A DNA stretch of 64,000 nucleotides. It comes from Rhyacichthys aspro. Taxonomy: Eukaryota; Chordata; Actinopteri; Gobiiformes; Rhyacichthyidae. Below, one piece after another: positions 36,556 to 47,514 of the stretch. How positions within the stretch are numbered: position 1 is the first letter of the stretch; each line of letters opens with the position of its first letter. The notes below the pieces were generated by a model. The model saw nothing but the letters and a program-made list of their open reading frames with translations. It searched no databases and was not told the origin of the DNA. The DNA is taken from the NCBI GenBank assembly GCA_036850595.1, contig CM072148.1, forward strand, positions 1,903,160 to 1,967,159. The letters run 5' to 3'. The position numbers were made by a program, and so were the translations under genes.

Positions 36556-36869
36556 ACTTCAGTCCTGCAGAACATTAGCTTGTAGCCTTCAGCTGCCATC
36601 ACCTAAAAGCTCTTCTAAATCAAACAGCTGAATATCAAGCCACTTCCTAATGTCCTCTACCCACTCACTGACAGCACACTAAGTATCCAGTTAGTTGCAG
36701 TTTGTCAAAATCATCTTGTTTATGATAGAAAAGCTAATTATTTCTGATGGCTAACTCTCTTTTGTCTCTTGAAAACACAGGGTCTGTGAACTGTGAACAC
36801 TAAAAGGGTATTTTTCCAAATGTAAGCTCATTTAAATAAAGTTTAGAGGGGTTATTGAGTGTGGTTCAC

Positions 36870-37061
36870 CTGGTGGGACCCCTGTGGAGATGGTAGCAGC
36901 CGTGACAGCGCCCCGTCCCGCCGCTGTGAGTGCTGCCACCTGTAGGGTGTAGGCGGTGGTGGAGGTGAGGCCGCTCAGCTGGAACTGCAGTGTGGAGTTG
37001 GACAGGGACTTCTCCTCGACGCTGGACTCCACCCCAGACACCTCCCACCTCAAAACGTATC
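36870..37061 (-). CDS. sdk2: Sidekick exon: FN3-4, second half
   Basis: This 192-nt exon (phase 1 in, phase 1 out) encodes GYVLRWEVSGVESSVEEKSL, then a segment including AYTLQVAALTAAGRGAV and ending ISTGVPP. It finishes FN3-4; TAYTLQVAALTAAGRG is the F-strand, and GVPP leads into the FN3-5 linker. One N-S-T sequon is visible. The middle (SGVESSVEEKSLSNS) is the most divergent part compared with the Sidekicks I recall, as usual for the C'-E loop. The acceptor is CTGCAG|GA and the donor is G|GTGAACC. Its frame length is symmetrical with the preceding exon. Confidence 0.93.
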
Positions 37062-40000
37062 CTGCAGGAGACGAGCAGAGACCAAAGGGTTATTACAGGT
37101 TTTTACAATCGCTGAGATACGTTTCCTCAAACTTAAAAGCCATTTCTCTAAAATTAAAACCAAAATAACACAACCTTTGACTTCTTTATCAAAAGCTAAT
37201 ACAAATTTTGCATTCTGTCGTCAAACTCAACACACTACAGAGCAAAAAACTAAACACATCAGAAATAATGATAAAAATATAAAAAAAACAGAGTAAAGCT
37301 CAACAAAACACACCAAATAAACACAATTACTACAACAGATGCAGTTTGAGTTCATTTTTACGTTCATAAAGTCAAAAACACTTTCCCAAACCACGAGAGT
37401 TTACACTATTCTCTGCAGTAAATCCTCAGAGTCATGTCTTTTTGGTGAAAATGTGTAGAACTTGGATTTTATTCCTATTCACAAAGTTAGGTTTCTGTTT
37501 AGTTTTACAGCAGCACAACCTTTTTACTGACCTTACTGATCTTCTGCACAACTTTTCTTCTTTGATGAATAAGAACATCTATTCACAAATGCACAGCCTC
37601 AAATTTATAATGATCTAAATCATGTTTCTGTATCACTTGCACATTTGAAGAAACAAGTATAAAATCTAAGAAGATCCAGCTCAGTTGTGTCTCAGAACTG
37701 TCTTTATTTTGGCTTCAATTCATTAGCAACAAGTGTTTTAGATCCACAGACAGAGGATGCTTTTAAAAAGAACTGAAAACCTTCTTTTTTTAGAACAATT
37801 TATTTTAGCTAGACATGTTTTTATTATTATTTTAAGATGTAGTAATTTGCTTTGTTTTTATTCTGTTTTTAAACCTCCTCTGCAGCATTTTGAGATTTGC
37901 TTCAAATGAAAAGCTCAATATAAACAAAATGTATTATTATAATTACTATTATAATTGTGTTAGTGGAGACAGCAGTGTGTTAATTGTGTCTAACTTCTGT
38001 CTCTTTTTGAGACAGAAAGTCAAATGTTCTTTAATGAGCGAGAACGTGTTCAGTGTTTTGACAGAAGAGTGACCAGTTTGATAAATGCGTTTAAGCAGTC
38101 GACTGTTTGACTCAGAAAATGTAAGTTTAGTGTTTTATAAATCGTGAAAAACTGTCCGAGTCCAACACATCTGCACACGCTTAACGAGGGCAGTGTCAGG
38201 AGAACCCACAGGAGGGGCTTCCACAGTCAAAACGCTGTCCCTTTACATCTCCACAGCCATGCATCACGCCACAGCGGCAGCTCCGCTCGAGCGAAAGCCC
38301 CGGAGAGACCGAGCGGCCCCTCATCTGTCTCCGGCTCACCAGGTGCTGCAGGAAAACGGGTTGAGGAGAAGAGAGTGACCTTGACTCGGCAACCATTTTC
38401 ACAGTTTGAGGGAGAAGCTGATGTGGAGCCACCGCGGGTCTCGGCTGCACGACTGGGTTCCACCGAGAGACGGAGTGTGATTCGGCCGGACTCGGTGTGG
38501 TTTGGAAAGGTGAACCCGACCTGGCTCGTGTTTTCACTGCGGGGAGTGCAGCCTGAGACGAGATGGAGCTGTGGGTTTTATACACAGGGACATTACTCCA
38601 GACAACTCCCTACACACTTCCACTGCAGCTCCTAGTGCACTCAGCTGAATGGAGTTCCCTTGATCGTGTAGGGCTCACAAAAGATCTGCCAGAAGCCATT
38701 CAGAGCCGCATTACCTTAAAATTCTTTTCAGCCGCAGTCCCACTCGCTAATGACAAGCAACTTTCCCTGCGTTTATTTCACTTTACTCGCTCCGATTGGA
38801 GGAGAAGTCATTCAAATGTCTCTAAATGGGACTAACACACCTGGATAATGTGGTTCATGGTCGGACGCAGCACTGAGCAGCTCCAGAGTCGGACAGAGAC
38901 ACAGAGTAACACACGGAAACAGAAAAACATGAAGAACAGTGTTTAGAGACAGATGAACTCATTTAAAACCATCAAAGACACATATTTAGGGTCACACTGT
39001 CTCTGGAAATACTGTTTATCTGTTATTCTGCTCTGTTCATGTTGTAAAAGTTTAAAAAAACAAGCGTCTACTGTAGTTTATGATGTGTTCAAGTGCTTTC
39101 GGACGGTGCAGTTGCAGAGTTTGTTGTGTTTCCTCATGAAGTCATTGTGTTACTGTTGATATTTGTTAATAACTCGATGATTTCCGAGTAAATTAGTCGA
39201 GTATATTAGCTTTAAATGCTACGAATGACAAAGCCTTAATGCTGTGAAACACTAAAGACACTTAAATGCAGCATTAGCCGGTTCTCTCTGTAAAACAAAT
39301 AATACAAAGGCCATTTTTGGACTCAATTCTGACAAAAACGGAGTAAACTTTCACCACTTTGCTCAAGAATATGACACAGCAATGTTGGCAAAAGGTTTTT
39401 ATTTTGTTATAAACTCATTTTTATTTTTTCCATCAGAGAATATTTGGAGAAATAACTGCTTCTGACGAATGAAAAGCGACAACTTCTATTATTATCATAT
39501 TATTAGTAGAAGTAAGTTCAAGTGTGAGATGAAAATTCAGCTTTAGACTCAACAAATAAACCGAACTACCTTGAGTATATAATTCCCAGTGCCCCTTTAA
39601 TGTTCACTGCACCATCGTCGGGATCAGTCACGGAGGAGCTGAGGCCAAAGGAATTATGGGTGGTGTCTGCGTCTTTGCACAAACAACACTCGGGGTGTTT
39701 GGAGGCGGGCGACGTGTCGGAGATAATGTGAGAAGACAAGCTGCAGAGACGGGATTAGCTGCCGATGAATCAGAGGAACACCGCTGCATCAGAGACGTGT
39801 CTGTGAGACGTGGAAGAGCGCGGACGCTGCTCATGACAAACACTTTCCATTTTCTAATTCCACTTTATAATGAGTCATATTCACTCTGCATTCACACCCC
39901 CCGAGGAGAGCGGCGGGAAACAAAAAATGAGGGCTCTGTATGTGCAGCCTTTGTGGGCTTTGTGCTGGGGACGGTGTAATGCAACTTTTAATAGACTGAT

Positions 40001-40706
40001 ACTGTCCAGCTCTGTCTAACACAATAAAACTACTCCAAAAAACGATAATGTCTCTGTAAAATGACCTTTGACCTGACCTCTATGCCTTTCACTCCATCAA
40101 AAAGGCTTTCCCAGTGAGTGATTAGGCCTAATGTAATATTTAGTTTATAAATCCTGAAAAAAGACTGTGCTTTGAGTAATTGTATTTACCCATGAACACA
40201 CTAATGATTAACTAGCTTTTCAGAGCGACTCTGGGCGATTCATCTAAATTTGATCAGATTTAAAAGTCCATTACATTTAGTTTTTCAGTGTAATCTCCTA
40301 AAGTTTATTGTAACAGGAATCATCTGAAAAAATGAGACCTTAAGACGTGATCTAGTCTTTATAATGAAGGATTTTAATAGATGAGAATGATCAGTCCACA
40401 GCAGGATTTTGTCCAATCACAGCTCACTTCAGGTAAAAAGGAGCGCTCCCATTGGTCGACACTGATGTCAACAACGAAGGAACAAGGAAATAAAGCAAGG
40501 AAATGGGTTATTCTGTTGGAAATACGTCTTATTTTACAGAGAAACAGCTCAAAAAAGATAAAAATAGAGAAAAAGCAGCAAATGAAACATGGATAAATGT
40601 TGGTGATGCTTCAGTGTTTAATGAGACGGAGATAATTAAAGGATCACTACAGTCTACAACGGTAAACTCTAGGAGCTGAAAGGAAAAGATAAAAAAGCTC
40701 TTTTAC
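37062..40706 (-). other. Intron within FN3-4
   Basis: Contains a CpG-rich patch (about 38195-38560) and a MITE copy (40260-40674) ending about 30 bases from the donor of the 40707-40805 exon. The remainder is AT-rich with no recognised feature. Confidence 0.75.
40260..40674 (+). mobile_element. MITE copy abutting a splice donor (B subtype)
   Basis: Starts at TTAA (40260-40263) with AAAGTCCATTACATTTAG, carries AAGGAGCGCTCCCATTGGTC and ends around TAAACTCTAGGAG, about 30 bases from the GT donor of the 40707-40805 exon. Confidence 0.72.
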
Positions 40707-40805
40707 CGGTGATGATGCCGTTCTTGTCTTCAGGCTCTGCCCAGCTCACTTTAAGAGACGTGTCCAGGATTTCAGTGAAGGTCATCTGACGAACCGGTCC
40801 AGGAG
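40707..40805 (-). CDS. sdk2: Sidekick exon: FN3-4, first half
   Basis: This short exon (99 nt, phase 1 in, phase 1 out) encodes [20 protein letters not shown], then [13 protein letters not shown]: strands A to C of the fourth FN3 domain with the core Trp in [14 protein letters not shown] is close to invariant among vertebrate Sidekicks. The acceptor is TTCCAG|CT and the donor is G|GTAAAAG. Because both ends are phase 1 and the length is a multiple of three, skipping it would keep frame but remove half a domain. A MITE ends about 30 bases beyond its donor. Confidence 0.94.
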
Positions 40806-41262
40806 CTGGAAGAGACCACAAAAAAATATTTATAAATGTACATTCAAACATCAGCAGAACCATAGGAGCAGGACATTCCTTCATAACATCACATTAAACA
40901 ACATAATTACATACATAAATATAATAATTTCACTTGGTTCTATGGCTTCGATATAAATGCTACGAGTGTTATTTTGATGTAATTACACTAAAAACGTAAT
41001 GTTGACTGATGTGTTCCCTGTCGTTCATCGACATAATGCACCATTTCACACAGTGCACCTTTAAAGGTTAATCTGATGCCGTTTTGTGTTCTGTCTGTTG
41101 TGATGAAAATGATCCGTGACTTCAGAACACACTGAACTGTGATTTTTACCCTCACCTCTGGATTCGCCCCAGACTCAGGTGCCTGACATTTCTCATTCCA
41201 CCCCAGCCTCTCTAACCCTTTCCCTGCAGAGCGATTAAGCCATTCATCTGAGGCATTCAATA

Positions 41263-41288
41263 ACACACACACACACACACACACACAC
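41263..41288. repeat. (AC)13 microsatellite
   Basis: Perfect AC dinucleotide run (GT in the transcript). Confidence 0.97.
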
Positions 41289-42299
41289 CCAAAGCCATCA
41301 TCAAGCGAGAATTACACCCACCGTTAACCCTGCAACACGCCCCGCTCCCAATCAATACCTGTCCTCCGTGTGTGCATAGACTGCGCCGCTAATATCCCTT
41401 TCCCGCTCCATAATTGCTGCCTGATAATAATTGCTTGTCTGTCTGCCTATAGGCTATTGTGTTTTTGTGTTTATTCGACGGTGCCGCGACGTGCACGTGT
41501 ACTATTCTGCTCCATCCACGGACCAGTAGACTATAAATACACCCGACGCCTGAAAACATATGAATCAATTCCTTTTCAAAAAGAGGCGTCGCGGAAAAAT
41601 AGAAAGTAAGAACGCAGAGATTAAAAGAGAAAGGCAAACAGTGCAGTGGAGAAACAGGGAGCTGCAGACAGAAGGAGGGAGATAATGTGAATGCAGCAGT
41701 GGATCTGACTGATACCAACTGCAGAAAAGAACTCAGACTGTGTGCTTTCATTGTTATTCACAGATGAACAGGTCCATGTGCAGGGCTCAGTGAAAGGGAA
41801 CTGTTACTGTATAGAAACTGGAAAATAAAGGTTGGTTTTTAATTACTAATGATGAAACTCCCTTTATACATCCATAATACTGCAGGTGTTTCATGAATTA
41901 TATTATTGCTCCTCATGCCCACATTTATTTTGGCTGTAAATGTTATCCATAATGAAGAATAAAATACAGTGTTTTTAAATAAAACTAAAATCTCACATAA
42001 ATGTCAGCAAAACCAAATGGAATAATGGTGACGAATGGAGTTTTCTATGACAAGAAACGCTAGGCTTGTTTTTGTTGGTTTGGCTTATTTTGTTGTTGTT
42101 TTGTCCAGTTTTTCATGTCGTTCTTAGCGACAGAAGAGTATTGTATTTTAATAAATCCCCAATATTGCAGTTACTTTACATGAGGAAACACAGCACATTT
42201 ATCTTAAACGTCTGTTGTATTCAGGGTTTTTAAGTTCTACAACGTTTTTGAGTTGGGTTGAATTTTAGGTTCATGGTGCGTTCTTGTTGTGCTGTGTTC

Positions 42300-42515
42300 A
42301 GGGGAAGGAAAGGGGTTATTCTGTTGAAAATACGTCTTATTTTACAGAGAAACAGCTCAAAAAAGATAAAAATAGAGAAACAGCAGCAAATGAAACATGG
42401 ATTTCACGTTTAAGATGGAGATAATTAGAGTCTGCAACGGTAAACTCTAAAGATAAAAGTTTCAGGTCAGCTCTAAACTTTATTTCAACGTCACGTATTA
42501 GTATTTTATGTTGAA
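42300..42515 (+). mobile_element. MITE fragment near a splice donor
   Basis: GGGTTATTCTGTTGAAAATA, CAGAGAAACAGCTCAAAAAA and AGATGGAGATAATTAGAG match the B subtype. It ends about 50 bases from the donor of the 42562-42757 exon. Confidence 0.62.
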
Positions 42516-42561
42516 AAACAGAAGACGTTTCCTGAAACAGAAGTAGGTGCGGTCCACTCAC

Positions 42562-42757
42562 TGTCCTCGTGCGTCTGCAGCAGAGCGGCCGAGCTCCGAG
42601 GCCCGTCTCCGGGAGTCGTGAAGCACAGCGTGGAGCCGTAGTACCAGGTGAACTTCCTCAGCCCCGTCACCAGTCCCGTGTGTCGGGTCCCGGGATAGTC
42701 CGGAGTGATGGTTACCACGGTGACGTCCTCCGGAGACCGCTCGGGCCACACCATCAG
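42562..42757 (-). CDS. sdk2: Sidekick exon: FN3-3, second half
   Basis: This 196-nt exon (phase 0 in, phase 1 out) encodes LMVWPERSPEDVTVVTITPD, continues to LRKFTWYYGSTLCFTTPGDG and ends LLQTHED. LCFTTPGDGP and THED are characteristic of Sidekick FN3-3. FTWYYGS replaces the FTAYFTS I recall from mammals, a moderate substitution at the F strand that keeps a Tyr. The acceptor is TTTCAG|CTG, behind a good pyrimidine tract. The donor is A|GTGAGTGG. A MITE fragment begins only about 50 bases into the following intron. Confidence 0.94.
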
Positions 42758-43524
42758 CTGAAAGAAGGACGATTACTGTTATTTTCGTCACCGTCACCGT
42801 CTCCGTTGTTGTGGATATCTCCCTGATTTCTGTCGAGTCATGATTTGACTCAGCAGAATTAGCTCCAGGCTGCAGATATTATTCCGTTTATGAGACAGAT
42901 CTTGTTTGTGCGCACTACAGTATACCTTATCAAATTACAAAAACACCCAAGGGCTTTGTGTTATTAAACTTTAAAACTGCCAGATGTTGTTTACAGATTT
43001 GTCAAAAAAAAACAATATCCATATTTTATGCTTCATTTGGATTGCAAACACATTCAAGTTTAAATATTGGGTTTGAATGTAAAGTAAATACGTGCCAGTG
43101 GGTCATTAACAGTCATAACAGCATCTGAAGACAGAAAGTTTGCTCATCAGTCCGACTAATGAGAGGTTCATTTGAATCTGTTCAAAGACGGACATTTATA
43201 TTCACAGCCACAGCAGTTTAGTTTGTGTTTTTTAACTCCAGCCGCCAAAACAAACAGGGAAAGCTTACACTTACATAATGCATAATGAGAGAGAAGCCAC
43301 GGGCAACACCACGATATGGCTCTCCTGTTGTTAGTCCAAGATTAAGAAACTCAGCTAGAGTAAAATATAAACTAAAAAAAAACAGAGTCACATCACGGCT
43401 CTGAAATAAGTCTGACTGAGGTTGACAAAAGTTCATCTGCAAACACAAAACTTTTGCAGAAACCACTGTTGGCACATGGTGTTATTATATTTAAATGTTA
43501 TTATATTGAGATATTGAAAAGGAA

Positions 43525-43610
43525 CAAGGAAATAAACCAAGGAAATGGGTTATTCTGTCGGAAAATATGTTTTATTTTACAGAGAAACAGCTCAAAAAAG
43601 TAAACCAAGA
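43525..43610 (+). mobile_element. Small MITE fragment
   Basis: About 80 bases matching the B subtype: AAGGAAATGGGTTATTCTGT and TTTTACAGAGAAACAGCTC. Confidence 0.6.
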
Positions 43611-46600
43611 ACACAAACGAGAAAATGTGAGCTTAATAAGATGTGTTCAAATGAATGACCAAAAAATCTGTCCAAAATATGTGTGAAAGACTATTTTATC
43701 TGAAGTGTACTTAGTTTTTCATGACATTTTTAGATATTTATACTTTATATTTTCTAATAGGCAAACCACTCTTAAACAATTACATAGAATTTATATGTGG
43801 AACATTTACAAATTTACTGTGCTGAGAGTGAAAAAGAAGCTTACATTTAACTAAAAGTCCTTGATATCATTGCCAGAGTGCCACTCCTAACTAATTAGTC
43901 CATTGACTGCTCTGTATAATGACATATTTACAATGACGTTGTATTGTTTAATGCCTTGGATTTAGTCTCTTTTTCTGTAATTTTTCTGCATGAAATAGCA
44001 TCATAAACCTTAAAAACACAAACCCTTATTGAAAATTAATGTCTAATTATTCATCAAAGCCTCGGTGCCATGGAAAATGTTATTGCATTAGACTAGAATG
44101 TAAATAAAAGCATAAAGGAGGACAGTGGCTTGTTGTATGTTGAGGTATAAATGGGACACGAAGACAACATAAAAGGATCTATAAATGGATGGAGCTTATA
44201 GTTACGACTGTAAACAAAGAAAAATGTGACAGATACTGAACATTTGAAGGATGCGTAAACAGAAGACGTCACCTGGAGTCGATGTAGAGCTAAGACTACT
44301 GTATACAGTCAGTGATCTGTGGGGGTTAGGTACGGCTCTGCCTCATATCCTCTTTTAATTAATATCATTATCTACAATCCTCATCCTCGGCGTCACACCA
44401 ACGCTTCAAACACCAGCCGAGCCGTCTAGTATTTATCGAGCCCACTCCGACGCTCCCCACAACGGGCTCCGGTGTGTTCTCTTTGTCATGGAAATCAGGT
44501 CTCTAAGGGTTAGCGCCACAGTGAAGTGTAGAATAATCACATACCGACTGCTACCTATAGATCACTCATAACATTCAACGCCCAGCGCTCCATTATCTCC
44601 TGGTCGTCTCATTATCTCCCACAGCCTTTTCCCCCAAACATCTCGTCTTAAGCCCTGACCTCGTCCCGTGACCTGGAAAACTAGCACCAGAGAAGCCCAG
44701 CTAAAGAGGCGACCCCGGTTAAACGGACACAAAGAGGGCAGGACTTATTAAAGAGATCAATAAAGACTGGAGCCAAGTTACAGCAGAGTTTTAGGATGTA
44801 ATACAAGAGAGGTTTTTGGAAAGTAGTGAAAGTAATTGAGCCGTGAGATGTCCTGACTTTGACTTTGAAATTGTGTGAAACTTTAAATTTGAATTAAAGT
44901 AATATTTTAAGTGTTTTATGACAGACATCGTTCAATAGAAGTGAATGCAGTAAGGCTGGTTTGAGTGAAAATGCAATGTTACTTTTTCTGTTAAAAAAGA
45001 GACTTGGAAGTTGTACATTTTTGGCTTCAATGTTGATTTTATTTATTTATTTTTTTGGATCCAGTGAATGACTATATTAGGAATAAGACAGTGAAGCCAA
45101 AGCGCTGGCAATAGTTGCAAAAGTTAGATGACGCTAGCTGGGAAGGTGGTTAATAAGTCGACACTGTGATTAGCTGAAGCCATTTCCATGCTTTTCTCAC
45201 AGTCCTTTTAACTTTAAATAAAGCAGATGCATGTATAAACACAATCCAACTTCCTCTAGGTGAACGTCATGTACGAACGACATCTTTAAACCCCTCAGGA
45301 TCGTCTGCAGAAGGTGTTGCTGATGTTTTTATCGTGCGACTGGTGCTGTAAGCGGAGTTTGCAGAACCCATGAGAGCTAGGCGATATGGCTAAAAAAGGA
45401 AATCATTTTTTAAGACAATTTTCATCATTTTTTTGTTTTGCTACTTATGTAAAAAGGTAATTCAAAAGTATTTTTTTACAACACAAAACAACAACAGAAA
45501 CAGCAGCAGTGAGCATTACCCTCAGATGAAAATGAAGCAGTTTAGGTCAGATACTTTTTAGTTTGACCCCTCTCTGTCTCCGTAGAACAGGTCTAATATA
45601 ACTTCCACGGCACAAAGTCTTGTTAAAAGACATTAAAAGCCTCCGACCTCGAGGCTAATTTGCATAAATCAAAGTAAACTGTTTCTGTTCAGTTTCCTCC
45701 ACTTCACTAAACCAAAGCATTCAGAGGAAATATGATGCTTTCTCTGTGATTATTAGTGTTTTTATCGTCTTTAGAGTCACCTCAGACATTACTGGAGCTG
45801 CTCTGGAGCTAACAGCAGGATTAGCCTCAACACAGTGAACAGCACAAAATGACCAAAATTAAAAACTTCTCAGCAGCCTGTTTGAACATTTCACCTGTTG
45901 TTCGTGTGTTTGGATAAATGGAGTAACAATATGAGCCCTTTAACTCACGGTAGTCACACGCCAGACCGTCAGACGTCTCATTAACATGCTGCAGTTATGA
46001 ATAAAACTGTCAGAAGAAAGTCTGGGAACGTCCTGACATCTTAAGTAAGAGGCTAAAAAGATAGTTCTGGTTTGAATCTTTAGTCGGAGGAGAGCCGTTC
46101 TGTCTGGAGACTGTCTGAGTGTGTTTCCTTTTCGCTGACACATGACCTTTCAAAAATATGTACAACAGGCTAATTCTACAGTCAGTACTGGCTCCAAAAT
46201 CTGCAGATCTGCACTGTTTAGGTCTTCAGTGGAACTAGATGATGGATGGGTTCAACGATAAGAAGGGATTTCATGACACGGCTCAATAAAGTGTGAAAAG
46301 CTAACAGATGCAGTAGAAGAGCATGTATCTGAAGAGCAGGATGAATCTATCGCAGTTACATGATTGTCGTTTTTATTCATCTCAAAAACGATAATCCGCA
46401 GATGGACTTCTGAGTTGACGACAATGAGACCAGAATGTATTGATTTTCTACTTGTTCTTTACAGAAGACTCTGCTCTCCGCTTTATTCAAGGATTGACAA
46501 GTCCTTGGGAGAAAGAAAGAAACGTATACTTAATGTCTAGATGCTTTTTTTTTTCTTTTAACGTGAATGTGTGGCCTCCAACATTACAATACACTCTGTA

Positions 46601-46632
46601 TGTCACTAGTGTGTGGAGTAGAAATGGTTTAT

Positions 46633-46648
46633 TATATATATATATATC
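46633..46648. repeat. (AT)n microsatellite
   Basis: Eight AT units. Confidence 0.85.
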
Positions 46649-47019
46649 AGAATAAAAGTGCCAGAGCTTGACGTTACAGAAAAAGCCGTGTGAGATTTCT
46701 CTTTGACTGTAGGGCAAGACGCAGAAAGTGATAAGTGTAAGGTCGAACTTGTGAGACTACTGTCATGTTTCGAGACTGAAGTTGTAAACTAACTACTGCT
46801 TTAATCAGCAATGACAGTCGAGCATACTTAGCTGTTGTAAAGATTAAAAAATCTGATGGATTTTTGAAAAGTCTGGGTCAAAAAGTGTAAGTTTGGGTCA
46901 AACAGCTTAAGCTCTACCTCGTCAGAACAAAATGGAGCCGTATAGACAGAGGTAAAAGCAAATGTTATTTTAAACAAACTTGAGAGGAAGAGTATTTCTT
47001 TTAATTAAATGCAAAACAT

Positions 47020-47062
47020 TTCTGCTTTGGTCCCTCGAGGGAAAAAGTTTGGGGACCCCTCA
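47020..47062 (-). mobile_element. hAT-like terminus relic
   Basis: On the minus strand it reads CACTGAGGGGTCCCCAAACT followed by TTTTCCCTCGAGGG, similar to a widespread hAT end (CAGGGGTCCCCAAACTTTTT). Only one end is seen. Confidence 0.4.
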
Positions 47063-47398
47063 GTGTTCATTTTGTTAAATAATATTCGTCACAGTTTTCA
47101 TCGACGACATATTTTTGCATCCGAAAATGAAAACTAAATAAAAAGTATCGTAAGTAAGTAATATCGACACAAATAAAAACAAAACAAAAATAAACAGAGA
47201 GTAAATCCAATGAAAAGGAGTCAAGTTGAGAAGAGATCCAATCAGACTCCGGCTGGAACAGGTTAGGACTAGTTTACTTTCATTCAGAGACATTATTACT
47301 GAAGAAAATGCATTACTCTTTATATTTTAGTGCCGATTGTAGATAAAGTCAGAATTGCTTGCTCCGCTGTGGCCCCTGGGGTAGTTCCTGATACGTAC

Positions 47399-47514
47399 CT
47401 TGTATCCCTGGTTGATGCCGTTGATGAACTGCTGAGGCGGGGGGCTCCACGTGAAGCGAATGGTGGTGGAGTTGACTGCCACCACTTCTACTTCCTGTGG
47501 CGCTGCTGTCGGAA
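47399..47514 (-). CDS. sdk2: Sidekick exon: FN3-3, first half
   Basis: This 116-nt exon (phase 1 in, phase 0 out) encodes [20 protein letters not shown], then [19 protein letters not shown]. It supplies strands A to C of the third FN3 domain, with the core Trp in FTW and an N-S-T sequon. [13 protein letters not shown] is a near-invariant Sidekick signature. The acceptor is TTTAG|TT and the donor is AAG|GTACG. The exon has the same length and phases as the first FN3-7 exon at 21510, which fits domain duplication with retained gene structure. The upstream intron, over 8 kb, is the longest between visible exons and holds the nested transposon. Confidence 0.95.

Larger units (their letters stand above)
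30459..36869 (-). other. Intron between FN3-4 and FN3-5
   Basis: Holds TAAAA and AGA microsatellites (30669-30695, 31665-31685), a hAT-like end (about 32625-32673), a MITE candidate (34573-34890), two MITE copies (35015-35370 and 36115-36555) and a hairpin (36035-36082). The interval 31700-34500 otherwise shows nothing I can support. Confidence 0.75.
40806..42561 (-). other. Intron between FN3-3 and FN3-4
   Basis: Contains an (AC)13 microsatellite (41263-41288) and a MITE fragment (42300-42515) ending about 50 bases from the donor of the 42562-42757 exon. Nothing else recognised. Confidence 0.75.
42758..47398 (-). other. Intron within FN3-3
   Basis: Contains a small MITE fragment (43525-43610), an AT dinucleotide run (46633-46648) and a hAT-like end (47020-47062). 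43620-46600 shows no recognised feature. Confidence 0.75.

Noticed and set aside
38144..38635. 163-residue plus-strand open frame, with a 129-residue one opposite
   Set aside because: Low-complexity Ser/Arg/Pro composition on both strands, no recognisable domain; explained by the CpG-rich base composition.
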